In this document: positions 16,467 to 30,443 of the stretch, one piece after another
Position numbering within the stretch: the stretch's first letter is position 1
Layout of the letters: every line of letters starts with the position of its first letter
NCBI RefSeq assembly: GCF_010669225.1
Contig: NZ_CP048627.1
Location: 434,001 to 498,000, forward strand
DNA: 64,000 nucleotides
Reading direction: 5' to 3'
From: Megamonas funiformis
GTDB lineage: Bacteria; Bacillota; Negativicutes; Selenomonadales; Selenomonadaceae
Program-made: the position numbers and the translations under genes
Notes under the pieces: model-generated
The model's database searches: none
The model's input: only the letters and a program-made list of their open reading frames with translations
Told to the model about the DNA's origin: nothing

Positions 16467-17777
16467 ATGGATAAACAAAAACTTTTTGATAGCTTTATCG
16501 AAGTTATGAGCAAGTTTGCACAAATACGTGCTGTAGTAGCATTACGTGATGGTTTTATTATGACTACACCATTTACTATTTGTGGTTCAGTATTTTTGTT
16601 GATTGCAAACTTACCAATTCCTGGATATGGAGAATTTATGGCATCCATATTTGGTAATGATTGGACAGCACCATTTAATGCTGTAGCGGGTGGTACATTT
16701 AATGTATTAGCTTTAATTGTTGTAGTCGCAATTACATACAAATTTGTAGGCAATGAAGGTTGCGATGCTAGTATGGCATCTATATTAGCTTTATCAACAT
16801 TGTTAATATTAATGCCACCATCATTAGTAACTGAAAATGGTCAATTAGTAGGAGATATTATACCAAAAGCTTGGGTTGGTAGTAATGGTGTTATAACAGC
16901 AATTATTATAGCTTTTTTTGTATCATATGTTTTCTGTTATTGTGAAAAAAATAATGTTGGTATAAAAATGCCAGATTCTGTACCACAAGGTGTAGCAAGA
17001 GCTTTTACTGCGTTAGTACCTGGTATGATATTTTTTACAGTAGCTTCTGTTTTATACGGACTTTGTCATTATCTTGGAGCTATTACATTACCGGAATTAA
17101 TCTTTAAAATTATTCAGACACCATTGCAAGGTCTTTCTGATACATTAGCTGGTGGTTCTATAATTGTTGCTTTACAGGGCATTTTGTTTTGGGCTGGTGT
17201 TCATGGACCAAATGTTGTTGGTGGTGTAGTAAGTCCATTATTGATAGCAAATTCTTTAGACAATCAGCATCTTATAGATATGGGTATGTCTCTTATAAAT
17301 AATCCAGAAGCTAAAATTATAACAGCTCAAGTCAATGATGTATTTGTAAAAAGTGGTGGTTGTGGTTTGACATTAGGCCTTTTATTATCAGGTATATTTA
17401 CTGTTAAATCTCAACAAATGAAATCTTTGTTGAAAATGGCATTTGTGCCAGGTTTATTTAATATAAATGAACCTCTTATTTTTGGTTTGCCAGTTGTATT
17501 TAATCCATATTTACTCGTTCCATTTGTGTTAGTACCTTTAATAGCATTATTTGTAACATATTTTTCAATCAGCATGGGCTTCATGTCTCCTTTTAGTGCC
17601 GTTCAAGTACCATGGACAACACCTCCAATAATTGCAGGATTTTTACTTAATGGTTGGCAAGGTGCTGTTGTACAGATAATAAACTTAGCTATTTCTACAG
17701 CAATATATTTTCCGTTTGTACGAGCACAAGATAAAGCAATGTTAAAAGAAGAACAAGATGAATTAAAAGAAGAATAA
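16467..17777 (+). CDS. celB: PTS cellobiose/beta-glucoside-type transporter subunit EIIC
   Basis: 436 residues, about ten hydrophobic segments, matching lactose/cellobiose-family EIIC. It forms the membrane channel that takes up cello-oligosaccharides or beta-glucosides with phosphorylation. Conserved segments include FWAGVHGPNVVGGV and the FNINEPLIFGLPVVFNP loop involved in sugar binding. ATG at 16467 follows AAGGAGAGA. It opens the operon; the partner EIIB and EIIA genes come 1.6 kb later, after a porin gene, which is an unusual gene order. Confidence 0.94.
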   Translation: MDKQKLFDSFIEVMSKFAQIRAVVALRDGFIMTTPFTICGSVFLLIANLPIPGYGEFMASIFGNDWTAPFNAVAGGTFNVLALIVVVAITYKFVGNEGCDASMASILALSTLLILMPPSLVTENGQLVGDIIPKAWVGSNGVITAIIIAFFVSYVFCYCEKNNVGIKMPDSVPQGVARAFTALVPGMIFFTVASVLYGLCHYLGAITLPELIFKIIQTPLQGLSDTLAGGSIIVALQGILFWAGVHGPNVVGGVVSPLLIANSLDNQHLIDMGMSLINNPEAKIITAQVNDVFVKSGGCGLTLGLLLSGIFTVKSQQMKSLLKMAFVPGLFNINEPLIFGLPVVFNPYLLVPFVLVPLIALFVTYFSISMGFMSPFSAVQVPWTTPPIIAGFLLNGWQGAVVQIINLAISTAIYFPFVRAQDKAMLKEEQDELKEE

Positions 17778-17841
17778 TTATTAAATTATTTTTTGAGAGA
17801 TTGTATATTAGAGAGAATTAATTTTGGGGGCGAATGTATTG

Positions 17842-19308
17842 ATGCTATTAAAGAAAAATAAAGCGTTAGCTATTTCTATGGGAATATTTTTAGGATTAAC
17901 AGGTACATCTTTTGCGCAATCAACATCTGATGCAGATAAAGTTTCTTCAGAAAATAAAGTTAGTGTTACTGATAATGAAAATATAAATGCAAATGTAGAT
18001 AGTTTTAGTGATGTTCCTAAAGGTCATTGGGCTTATGAAGCACTTGATTATTTAGCTCAACATGGTGTCATTGAAGGTTATAAAGATGGAACATTTCAGG
18101 GAAATCGAACAATGACACGTTATGAAATGGCAAGTATAGTGGCTAATGCTATGAAATCAGATAAAGGAGATATAGGAGATAAAGCTGTATTAAATCAATT
18201 AAAAGAAGAATTTAGCGAAGATTTGAAGCAAATGCAATCACAAATTGATAAAAATACATCCGATATTTCCAAATTAAAAGAAGACGCAGAACGTTTTAAA
18301 ATTAGTGGTTTTGGTAGAGTATCTTGGGATAATGACAATATCAAAGGTTATAATGACCAAAATGATAATAATCGTTTTTATCTTGATTTAAAAGGTAAAT
18401 TTAAGGTTAATGATAATTGGAATTTTAATTTTGAAAGCGAAACAAATCAGCGTTATACCAGATTTGTTAATTCCAACGGCGATGTACAATATCATGAAGG
18501 TCATGGTGATGAGGACGGTGTAATTCAGCGTATTTGGGCAGAAGGTAATATTGATAAATTGCATGTTGATGTAGGGCGCAGATGGCGCGGTTTAGGTTTT
18601 CAAAATGTATTATTGGGTAATGAAACAGACGGTATCGTGCTTGATTATCCTTTAGATAATAACGGTTTAAAAGCATTAGCATTTTATCAAAAACCAACTG
18701 ATGCAGGTTATGATTTTGCTATGTATGGATTAGGCGTACAAGGCCCTGTTTCTGATAATTTACAAATTAATTTAGCATATGCCCAACTAGATATTGATAA
18801 AAATGAATCTCCAGGATATGACCCATATAATGGAAATGCTCCGTTAGTAAATACTTTTGGTTCACATGGATTGGTATTGAGTGCAATGTGGAATCCGATG
18901 AAAAATATCACACTTATTGGTGATTATGTGCTTACAAATGCTGAAAAAGAACGTGTAGCTGAATGGGCTTCAGATGGAACGCAACATATTTTTGATATTG
19001 ATGAAAATACAAGTAAATCTATTCGTTTGAATTATCGTTGGACTAACTTAAATGATCCAGGCTCTTTCCAACTTTATACGCGCTGGTTTGACTATGGTCG
19101 TCATGGAAATATTATGGGTGATGAAGAATGGGGCTTATTGAAACCAGGCTCTAAAGGATGGGTATTTGGTTTTAAATATATACCAGCCAAAAATATAGAA
19201 TGGGAAACAATGTATGAAATTGCTGATATGTATAGTGGTATTTATGGAGAAAAAGATCAGCAATATAAACGTGATTTCATTCGTACACAAGTAGATTTCT
19301 ATTTTTGA
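17842..19308 (+). CDS. SLH-domain outer-membrane porin (OmpM type)
   Basis: 488 residues from ATG 17842. The signal peptide ends near TSFAQS. Residues about 55-110 form one S-layer homology domain (FSDVPKGHWAYEALDYLAQ, then GYKDGTF and TRYEMA), which tethers the protein to cell-wall polymer. A short coiled coil follows (LNQLKEEFSEDLKQMQSQI). The rest is beta-rich and ends in the aromatic QVDFYF, typical of an outer-membrane barrel. Such SLH porins mark the diderm Negativicutes. Its position between EIIC and EIIB suggests a dedicated channel for beta-glucan oligosaccharides (inference). Starts at 17824 or 17839 (TTG) are possible alternatives; GGGGG at 17826-17830 is the ribosome binding site. 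Confidence 0.9.
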   Translation: MLLKKNKALAISMGIFLGLTGTSFAQSTSDADKVSSENKVSVTDNENINANVDSFSDVPKGHWAYEALDYLAQHGVIEGYKDGTFQGNRTMTRYEMASIVANAMKSDKGDIGDKAVLNQLKEEFSEDLKQMQSQIDKNTSDISKLKEDAERFKISGFGRVSWDNDNIKGYNDQNDNNRFYLDLKGKFKVNDNWNFNFESETNQRYTRFVNSNGDVQYHEGHGDEDGVIQRIWAEGNIDKLHVDVGRRWRGLGFQNVLLGNETDGIVLDYPLDNNGLKALAFYQKPTDAGYDFAMYGLGVQGPVSDNLQINLAYAQLDIDKNESPGYDPYNGNAPLVNTFGSHGLVLSAMWNPMKNITLIGDYVLTNAEKERVAEWASDGTQHIFDIDENTSKSIRLNYRWTNLNDPGSFQLYTRWFDYGRHGNIMGDEEWGLLKPGSKGWVFGFKYIPAKNIEWETMYEIADMYSGIYGEKDQQYKRDFIRTQVDFYF

Positions 19309-19356
19309 TAAATAATATTTTAAAGATAATTTTATAGATAAAAGGAGTAATTTATT

Positions 19357-19659
19357 ATGAAAAAGATTGTTTTATTATGTGCATCTGGTATGTCTACAAG
19401 TATGTTAGTAAAAAAAATGCAGGAAGCAGCAAAAGCTGAAAATTATGATTGTGAAATAGCTGCCTATTCAGCAGCAGAAGCAGTGGAAAAAGCTTCAGAT
19501 GCTGATGTAGTATTACTTGGTCCACAAATTCGTTTTTCTAAAGACAAAATTGCAAAAGAATTACCAGGTGTACCTGTTGATGCTATTGAAATGCGTATGT
19601 ATGGTCGTATGGATGGTAAAGGTGCTTTAGCATTTGCTAAAAGTTTAATGAAAGACTAA
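19357..19659 (+). CDS. celA: PTS cellobiose-type subunit EIIB
   Basis: 100 residues. Phosphorylatable Cys8 lies in LLCASGMSTSMLV, the P-loop of lactose/cellobiose EIIB. It accepts phosphate from EIIA and passes it to the sugar carried by EIIC. AAGGAG lies before the ATG. The next gene, EIIA, starts 13 bases later. Confidence 0.95.
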   Translation: MKKIVLLCASGMSTSMLVKKMQEAAKAENYDCEIAAYSAAEAVEKASDADVVLLGPQIRFSKDKIAKELPGVPVDAIEMRMYGRMDGKGALAFAKSLMKD

Positions 19660-19672
19660 GGGAGAGTAAGTA

Positions 19673-21420
<1,748 letters not shown>

Positions 21421-21437
21421 GTGAAGGAGTGTAGTTT

Positions 21438-22223
21438 ATGAGTTTAAAGAAAAAAGCTATTGTTAGTACAATGCTTATGGCATTATCCATTACACCAACA
21501 GTAATTCCAAATAGTATAGTAACACCATCTATTGTTATGGCAGCACCAGCTAGCGATGTAAAAGCAAGTGAAGCTTTTGAAGTGAATTTCCAAAATGGAA
21601 TGCCAAAAGGATTTGAGGCTTCTGATGGATGGACAAATGGATATATGTTCAATGTAAATTGGCATAAAGAAAATGTTACATTTGATGGTGGAAACCTTCA
21701 ATTAATTATTGATAAAGAAAAAAAAGCTGATAAAATACCATATTCTGGTGGAGAATTTCGTAGTAAAGATTTTTACGGTTATGGAAAATATGAAGTATCA
21801 ATGAAACCAATAAAAAATGATGGTGTAGTATCTTCTTTCTTCACATATACTGGTCCATCTGATAATAATCCATGGGATGAAATTGATATAGAATTTTTAG
21901 GAAAAGATACAACAAAAGTTCAATTTAATTATTTCCGTGATGGAAAAGGTGGACATGAATATTTATATGATTTAGGTTTTGATGCATCTGAAAGTTTCCA
22001 TACTTATGGCTTTGAATGGCATAAAGATAAAATTATTTGGTTTGTTGATGGTAAAGAAGTATATCGTTTGGAAGGAACAACAATTCCGGTAACAAAAGCT
22101 AAACTTATGATGAATGCTTGGTGTGGAACAGGTGTAGATGAATGGTTGAATGCATTTGATGATAAAAATTTACCTGTAAAAGCAGAATATCAATGGATAA
22201 AATATACTCCATTTACTGAATAA
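21438..22223 (+). CDS. Exported GH16 beta-glucanase (lichenase-like)
   Basis: 261 residues. A signal peptide of about 35 residues with a cleavable VMAAPAS site and no lipobox is followed by a GH16 jelly-roll. The catalytic motif D-E-I-D-I-E-F-L-G lies near residues 146-154, as in beta-1,3-1,4-glucanases, and an N-terminal GGEFRSKDFYGYGKYEVSMK strand matches bacterial lichenases. It would cut mixed-linkage beta-glucan outside the cytoplasmic membrane. GTGAAGGAG precedes the ATG. It lies 17 bases after bglA and 8 bases before the GH9 gene with adjusted start. Confidence 0.93.
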   Translation: MSLKKKAIVSTMLMALSITPTVIPNSIVTPSIVMAAPASDVKASEAFEVNFQNGMPKGFEASDGWTNGYMFNVNWHKENVTFDGGNLQLIIDKEKKADKIPYSGGEFRSKDFYGYGKYEVSMKPIKNDGVVSSFFTYTGPSDNNPWDEIDIEFLGKDTTKVQFNYFRDGKGGHEYLYDLGFDASESFHTYGFEWHKDKIIWFVDGKEVYRLEGTTIPVTKAKLMMNAWCGTGVDEWLNAFDDKNLPVKAEYQWIKYTPFTE

Positions 22224-22237
22224 GGAGTTATTTGATT

Positions 22238-24010
22238 ATGTATAATAAGAAAAAACTCAGTCAAATTATTTTATCTGGATTAATGGCGGTAAGTTTTTCA
22301 TCGATATCACTACCTATAGAAGCAGCTGATATGGGGCTACATGTTGACCAAGTAGGATATCTGCCAAATTATTCAAAAGTAGCAATGGTAACTGACTCTA
22401 ATGATACTACTTTTGAAATAATTGATACAAAAGATAATAAAGTTGTATTTAAAGGAAATTTATCTGAACCTAAATATGATAAAATTTCTGAAGAAACTTT
22501 ACGTAAAGCCGATTTTTCTTCTTTGAATGTACCAGGAACATATATTTTAAAAGTAGGTAATCGTGAATCATATGATTTTGTAATTGGTGATGATGTCTAT
22601 GATGTACCTATGGTACAAAGTTGGCGTTCATATACTTTATCAAGAACTAATACTGCTATAAATGATGATAAAGTTTCTGGACTAAAATTAGAAGGTGGAC
22701 ATAAGCAAGATAAAGAAGCTCGTGTTTATTTCTCTGATAAATTAAATAATAAAGGTGATAAAATAGATGTTAGTGGTGGATGGTATGATGCAGGAGATTA
22801 TGGTAAATATATAACAACAGGAGCATTAAGTAGTGCTGAATTATTGTTAGCATATGAAGCAAATCCCGACCATTTCACTAAAGGTCAATTGTTATTTCCA
22901 AAAGGCATAGAAAATAATACAAATATGCCAGATGTTTTATCAGAGGTAAAATTTGAACTTGACTGGATGGAAAAAATGCAACGTGAAGATGGCAGTACAT
23001 TCCATAAAGTATCAGGTTTGACTTGGCCAGGATTTGATATTTCTCCAGATACAGATAAGCAAGATAGATATATTTTTAGTACAGCTACTTCTAGTTCAGC
23101 TATGTATGGTGCAAGTTTAGCAATAGCTTCACGTGTATATGAACAATATGATAAAGATTATGCTAAAAATTTAAAACAAAATGCTGAAGCTGTTTGGCAA
23201 TATTTAGAAAAAAATCCTAAACCAATTTATCGTGTTGATGAAGGACAAGAAAATGGTTCAGGCCCATATAATAAAGATACAGATCTTGAAGAACGTTTAT
23301 GGTTAGCTGCAGAAATGTTTAGAACAACAGGTGATGCTAAGTATGAATCTTATTTGAAGAAAGAGTCTAAACGTTTAACTGATAAACCAAGCTTTTTTAC
23401 ATGGGATGATACTTTAGCTTTAGCACAATTTGCATATGCTAAATCTAATAATGCAGATAAGCAACTTCAAAATAAAGTTATTAATGCTTTAATTAGTTAT
23501 GCAGACGATATTTGTACAAGTATAAAAACAGATGGTTTTAATTGTTCTTTAAAAGAAAATGAATATACATGGGCTTCAACTAAAAATGCTTTGACTAAAG
23601 GTGATATTTTATTAATGGCATATCAAATTAAGCCAAAACAAGAATATTTAGAAGGAGCACTAGCACAAATTCATTATCTTTTTGGAAGAAATTCACTTGA
23701 TAAGAGTTTTATGACTGGTGTAGGAGATAATCCACCATTACATCCACATAATCGTATCCATGAAAGCACAGGAGCTTATGTTTCAGGTCTTGTTGTCGGT
23801 GGACCAAATCATGTTATAGGTGGAGATCCAGACCAAACAGAATACTTGAACAGTGGAAATATTCCTATAGCAAAATCTTATCTTGATGTGGTAAGTTCTT
23901 GGTCTACAAATGAATATGCTATAGATTATATTTCATCTGCTGTTTATGCTTTATCTTGGTTTGCAGAACCAGACTCAGTTAAAGTTGAAGATTTAAAATA
24001 TAATAAGTAA
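22238..24010 (+). CDS. Exported GH9 endoglucanase with N-terminal Ig-like domain
   Basis: 590 residues. A signal peptide ends near PIEAAD. Residues about 32-115 form the CelD-type N-terminal Ig-like domain (LHVDQVGYLPNYSKVAMV). The rest is a GH9 alpha-barrel with YDAGDYGKY (catalytic base Asp near 181), the His signature in PPLHPHNRIHES and the acid Glu in STNEYAIDY near 557. No cellulose-binding module or dockerin is seen. ATG 22238 is preferred over the TTG at 22232 because AAGGAG at 22222-22227 is too close to the latter. It should produce cello-oligosaccharides in the periplasm or outside the cell for the porin/PTS. Confidence 0.92.
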   Translation: MYNKKKLSQIILSGLMAVSFSSISLPIEAADMGLHVDQVGYLPNYSKVAMVTDSNDTTFEIIDTKDNKVVFKGNLSEPKYDKISEETLRKADFSSLNVPGTYILKVGNRESYDFVIGDDVYDVPMVQSWRSYTLSRTNTAINDDKVSGLKLEGGHKQDKEARVYFSDKLNNKGDKIDVSGGWYDAGDYGKYITTGALSSAELLLAYEANPDHFTKGQLLFPKGIENNTNMPDVLSEVKFELDWMEKMQREDGSTFHKVSGLTWPGFDISPDTDKQDRYIFSTATSSSAMYGASLAIASRVYEQYDKDYAKNLKQNAEAVWQYLEKNPKPIYRVDEGQENGSGPYNKDTDLEERLWLAAEMFRTTGDAKYESYLKKESKRLTDKPSFFTWDDTLALAQFAYAKSNNADKQLQNKVINALISYADDICTSIKTDGFNCSLKENEYTWASTKNALTKGDILLMAYQIKPKQEYLEGALAQIHYLFGRNSLDKSFMTGVGDNPPLHPHNRIHESTGAYVSGLVVGGPNHVIGGDPDQTEYLNSGNIPIAKSYLDVVSSWSTNEYAIDYISSAVYALSWFAEPDSVKVEDLKYNK

Positions 24011-24013
24011 ATA

Positions 24014-24054
24014 AAAATTGCTTTCTAATTTAATTATTAGAAAGCAATTTTTTT
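24014..24054 (+). terminator. Terminator of the beta-glucan operon
   Basis: Stem AAAATTGCTTTCTAAT/ATTAGAAAGCAATTTT followed by TTTT. Confidence 0.88.
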
Positions 24055-24080
24055 ATACATATATTTATAAAACAAAAAAA

Positions 24081-24101
24081 GCTCCGATAAAATCGAAGCT
24101 T
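24081..24101 (-). terminator. Terminator of tRNA cassette A
   Basis: On the minus strand: stem AGCTTCGAT/ATCGGAGCT followed by a run of seven T's, after tRNA-Tyr. Confidence 0.8.
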
Positions 24102-24113
24102 TAATCTACAAAA

Positions 24114-24198
24114 TGGTGGGCAGGGATGGATTCGAACCATCGTAGCCTACGGCGACGGATTTACAGTCCGTTCCCTTTAACCACTCGGGCACCTACCC
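24114..24198 (-). tRNA. tRNA-Tyr (GTA), copy A
   Basis: 85 bases with a long variable arm and encoded CCA. The acceptor GGGTAGG pairs with CCTGCCC and the anticodon loop CTGTAAA is closed by ACGGA/TCCGT. Identical to the copy at 30273-30357. Confidence 0.96.
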
Positions 24199-24206
24199 AT
24201 TACAAA

Positions 24207-24284
24207 TGGTGACCTTGGCAGGACTCGAACCTGCGACCTTTTGATTCGTAGTCAAACACTCTAATCCAGCTGAGCTACAAGGCC
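24207..24284 (-). tRNA. tRNA-Arg (ACG), copy A
   Basis: 78 bases with encoded CCA. The acceptor GGCCTTG pairs with CAAGGTC and the anticodon loop CTACGAA is closed by TTTGA/TCAAA. The A34 would need tRNA adenosine deaminase modification to inosine. Identical to the copy at 30366-30443. Confidence 0.96.
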
Positions 24285-24316
24285 ATTTGTTTATTGCTCT
24301 CACAAGCAACTTCTAT

Positions 24317-24345
24317 ATAATAGCATAGATATATTTTTTTGGCAA
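24317..24345 (-). promoter_or_regulatory. Promoter of tRNA cassette A
   Basis: On the minus strand: TTGCCA, 17 bases, TATTAT. It differs in sequence from the promoter of cassette B. Confidence 0.6.
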
Positions 24346-24365
24346 GTGTTTTTTATAAATTTTTT

Positions 24366-25223
24366 TTAAGAAAAAGAATCTTCACCAAAACGCATATATT
24401 CTTTGCGATACTCAGAAGGCGTCTCTCCAATGTATTGTGTAAATAATTTAGTGAAATAAGGAGCATGTTGAAAACCTACAGTATAGCTAATATCTGTTAT
24501 ACTCAAAGAAGTTTTTCTCAATAATGTACATGCTTTACTTAGACGATATTGTTGTAAATATTGACTAGGACTTATTTTTAAATATTTTTGAAATAATTTA
24601 AAGACATATGTTCTGTCGATATTATTGGCGGTAGCAATATCAGAAATACTGATATTGTCAGCATAATTTTTGTGAATGTAATTTAAAATAGCATTGAAAT
24701 AAACTTCTGTAGTTGAAAGTTCTGCTTTTTGTTTTAAGCGTAAATGATTACCAAGATAATCAAATAATAAAAAAGTTGTAGAAATACTTTTAAAATAACG
24801 TTCTCGTTGAAATTCTTGATAAATTTTTTCAAAAAGATTTTTAAGATGTGTATCTAGTTCATTATGAATAATATACGTTTCTGGGCTTAATCCGCACATG
24901 CTTAAAAGTTTGTGAATTTGTTTTCCGCGTAAACCGATCCAATGATAACTCCAAGGGTTTTCAGGTAAAGGATAATATTTATTTTTTGTATAAGGCGGTA
25001 TCATAAAAATATCGCCAGCTTTGATATGGTTTTGTTTATCTTCGATTTGAAAAATACCTTCACCAGCAATGCAATAATGAATTACCCAATAATCAATAGG
25101 AACAAATTCATAAGGTTTAGTTGGCTTACATTCTTCATAACCACATTCATAGAGGTGGAAATCTTCGCTTATAGGATTGTTGTTGAATAAAACACTTACA
25201 TCATTTTTAAAGATTTTTCCCAT
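24366..25223 (-). CDS. AraC-family transcriptional regulator
   Basis: 285 residues from the ATG at 25223, preceded by GAAGGTG; the longer open frame upstream crosses the promoter. The N-terminal cupin-like ligand-binding part (about 20-150: GEGIFQIEDKQNHIKAGDIF) is followed by the double helix-turn-helix DNA-binding part (about 185-280: ISDIATANNIDRTYVFKLFQ and TDISYTVGFQHAPYFTKLF). It is divergent from the APC permease and lacZ, which it probably activates in response to a galactoside or related ligand (inference). Direct repeats in the shared promoter region are good operator candidates. Confidence 0.9.
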   Translation of the reverse strand: MGKIFKNDVSVLFNNNPISEDFHLYECGYEECKPTKPYEFVPIDYWVIHYCIAGEGIFQIEDKQNHIKAGDIFMIPPYTKNKYYPLPENPWSYHWIGLRGKQIHKLLSMCGLSPETYIIHNELDTHLKNLFEKIYQEFQRERYFKSISTTFLLFDYLGNHLRLKQKAELSTTEVYFNAILNYIHKNYADNISISDIATANNIDRTYVFKLFQKYLKISPSQYLQQYRLSKACTLLRKTSLSITDISYTVGFQHAPYFTKLFTQYIGETPSEYRKEYMRFGEDSFS

Positions 25224-25254
25224 AAAAACACCTTCAATATTTTTATTTGAGTAT

Positions 25255-25283
25255 ATTATAAGAAGAATTCTTGAGATAGTCAA
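25255..25283 (-). promoter_or_regulatory. Promoter of the AraC-family gene
   Basis: On the minus strand: TTGACT, 17 bases, TATAAT. The spacer holds the palindrome AAGAATTCTT. The direct-repeat operator at 25294-25310 sits just upstream, so autoregulation is possible. Confidence 0.7.
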
Positions 25284-25293
25284 TGTATCTTTG

Positions 25294-25374
25294 TCAACAT
25301 AAGTATAAAAAATCAACAAATATATATTTTAAATATAATATTTTATCAACATAAATATAAAATATTTCAACATA
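25294..25374 (+). promoter_or_regulatory. Direct-repeat operators for the AraC-family regulator
   Basis: The 17-base element TCAACATAAnTATAAAA occurs at 25294-25310 and 25346-25362, 52 bases apart (about five helical turns), and is followed at different spacings by TCAACAAA and TTCAACATA half-repeats. The right copy ends next to the -35 of the permease promoter. Confidence 0.6.
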
Positions 25375-25379
25375 GCTGA

Positions 25380-25408
25380 TAGAGTCTGCTAAGGGCAAAT
25401 GCTATAAT
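25380..25408 (+). promoter_or_regulatory. Activator-dependent-looking promoter of the permease-lacZ operon
   Basis: A perfect TATAAT at 25403-25408 but only TAGAGT at the -35 position. A good -10 with a poor -35 next to AraC-type repeats suggests a promoter that needs activation. Confidence 0.55.
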
Positions 25409-25526
25409 AATAATCGAAGTAAATACGTATATACTTGATAAAAAGATTGATAATTTGTTATTTTTATTATCTTTTATTTATTGAATTAAAAAGAATAATA
25501 AGAATATACAGAAAAGGAGAATTGTT

Positions 25527-26981
25527 ATGGATAATCAAAGAGCGAGATTAGGTCAAATAGCTTTAATGATGATGACTTTTTCGGCAGTATATACTTTTCC
25601 AAGTATTATTAATAATAGCATACAAATTGGATTAGCTACTATTCCAGCTTATATATTTGGTTCTGTTTTCTATTTCTTACCATTTATTTTGATGATGAGT
25701 GAATTTGCATCAGCAAACTCTGATAAAGAATCTGGTATTCATAGTTGGTTAGAATGCGTTTTAGGTTCTAAATGGGCATTTTTAGGTGCATGGTGTTATT
25801 TCTTTGTAAATTTATTCTTCTTCGGTTCTTTATTGCCACAGACATTAATTCAAGGTTCTTATGCACTTTTTGGTACGAATGTTTTTGTGGGCGATAATTC
25901 TACATTGATTATTGCATTAGTTTCAATAGTGTTATTCTGGATTGCAACATATGTTTGTATCAAAGGTGTAAGTTGGATTTCTATTGTTACAAACTTAGCA
26001 GGTAGTGCCAGATTATTCATGGGTATAGCGTTTGTTATCTTAGCATTTATCGTAGTATTTGGTTTAGGTGAAGCTCCTGCACAAGAATTTTCTATGGAAA
26101 CAATCACTCCAAGATTTGATTGGACTTTCTTTATGACTATGGCTTGGGTTTTACAAGCTTGTGGTGGTGGTGAAAGTATTGGTGTTTACATAAAAGATGT
26201 AAAGGGCGGTAATAAAACTTTTATAAAGGTAATGGTATTATCCACTATCTTTGTTGGTTTGATGTATGTATTAGGTTCCATTGCCGTAGGTTTAGTAGTT
26301 CCTACAGCTGCATTACAAAATAACTTTGCTAATGGTATTTTTGATGTATTTAAAATTTTAGGTACACATTTTGGTATTCCAGGCGATATCATGGTTCGCT
26401 TAGTAGGTGTAATTTTATTCTTAGGAAGCTTAGGTTCTTTAGCTCTTTGGACAGCAGCTCCAGTAAAAGTATTCTTCTCTGAAATTCCAGAAGGTATTTT
26501 TGGTAAATGGATTGTAAAAACTAATCATGAAGGTAACCCAACAAATGCTTTAATTGTACAAGGTATCGTAGTTAGCGTATTGCTTATTATTCCAGCCTTA
26601 GGTATCGGAAATATGGATAGCTTCTTACAGATGCTCATCAATATGACAGCAGCAACATCTTTATTACCAGTATTATTATTATTGATTGGTTATATCGTTT
26701 TACGTTGGAAAAAAGACGATATGGATAGAAGCTTTAAATTTGGTAGTAGAAATTTTGGTATCTTTGCAGGTGTATTCTTATTACTTGTATTCATCTTCGT
26801 ATTCTTCATGTCTACAGTTCCAGACCCAACATTAATTATGCAATATTTAGATGGTACATTACCTCAAGATGCAGCAAATCCTATTTTAACACTTGTTTAT
26901 AATGTATTAGGTGTAGTAGTATTTATGGGTATTGCTTGGGTTTGTTGGAACCGTTATGAAAAGAAATTAAATCAAAAATAA
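25527..26981 (+). CDS. APC-superfamily permease
   Basis: 484 residues, about 12 transmembrane helices. The N-terminal region (LMMMTFSAVYTFPSIINNS, then FYFLPFILMMSEFASA) and later segments resemble amino-acid/polyamine antiporters of the GadC/YjeM group. It is followed 38 bases later by lacZ and is controlled from the AraC-divergent promoter. APC proteins carry amino acids, polyamines or amines, not sugars, so it is an odd partner for a beta-galactosidase. Either its substrate is an amine-containing galactoside-related compound or the pairing is secondary. AAAGGAG lies before the ATG. Confidence 0.85.
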   Translation: MDNQRARLGQIALMMMTFSAVYTFPSIINNSIQIGLATIPAYIFGSVFYFLPFILMMSEFASANSDKESGIHSWLECVLGSKWAFLGAWCYFFVNLFFFGSLLPQTLIQGSYALFGTNVFVGDNSTLIIALVSIVLFWIATYVCIKGVSWISIVTNLAGSARLFMGIAFVILAFIVVFGLGEAPAQEFSMETITPRFDWTFFMTMAWVLQACGGGESIGVYIKDVKGGNKTFIKVMVLSTIFVGLMYVLGSIAVGLVVPTAALQNNFANGIFDVFKILGTHFGIPGDIMVRLVGVILFLGSLGSLALWTAAPVKVFFSEIPEGIFGKWIVKTNHEGNPTNALIVQGIVVSVLLIIPALGIGNMDSFLQMLINMTAATSLLPVLLLLIGYIVLRWKKDDMDRSFKFGSRNFGIFAGVFLLLVFIFVFFMSTVPDPTLIMQYLDGTLPQDAANPILTLVYNVLGVVVFMGIAWVCWNRYEKKLNQK

Positions 26982-27007
26982 AATAGACAAATTTAGATAT
27001 TATTTAG

Positions 27008-30094
<3,087 letters not shown>

Positions 30095-30125
30095 TAAAAT
30101 AGCCTCTAATAAAATTATAATATTA

Positions 30126-30162
30126 TGTACCCTAATGTTTTTGTTAGGGTACAATTTTTTTT
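30126..30162 (+). terminator. Terminator of the lacZ operon
   Basis: Stem TGTACCCTAA/TTAGGGTACA followed by ATTTTTTTT. Confidence 0.88.
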
Positions 30163-30170
30163 ATAAAAAT

Positions 30171-30211
30171 AAAAGCACTAATAGTTATTATACTTACTAT
30201 TAGTGCTTTAG
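30171..30211. terminator. Second hairpin after lacZ
   Basis: Stem AAAGCACTAATAG/CTATTAGTGCTTT with a 12-base loop; probably back-up termination between lacZ and the oppositely directed tRNAs. Confidence 0.65.
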
Positions 30212-30272
30212 TTTTAAATGATGATGAAAAACAAAAAAAGCTCCGATAAAATCGAAGCTTTAATTTACAAAA

Positions 30273-30357
30273 TGGTGGGCAGGGATGGATTCGAACCATC
30301 GTAGCCTACGGCGACGGATTTACAGTCCGTTCCCTTTAACCACTCGGGCACCTACCC
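30273..30357 (-). tRNA. tRNA-Tyr (GTA), copy B
   Basis: Identical to the tRNA-Tyr at 24114-24198; class II with encoded CCA. Confidence 0.96.
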
Positions 30358-30365
30358 ATTACAAA

Positions 30366-30443
30366 TGGTGACCTTGGCAGGACTCGAACCTGCGACCTTT
30401 TGATTCGTAGTCAAACACTCTAATCCAGCTGAGCTACAAGGCC
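30366..30443 (-). tRNA. tRNA-Arg (ACG), copy B
   Basis: Identical to the tRNA-Arg at 24207-24284. Its leader holds a small hairpin (30452-30468, GCGGTT paired with AACCGC) absent from cassette A. Confidence 0.96.

Larger units (their letters stand above)
24069..24292. repeat. 224-bp direct repeat, copy A (tRNA-Arg/tRNA-Tyr cassette)
   Basis: Identical to 30228-30451 except for one base (C at 24106, T at 30265). It contains the terminator and both tRNA genes. Sequence outside the repeat, including the promoters, differs between copies. Confidence 0.95.
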
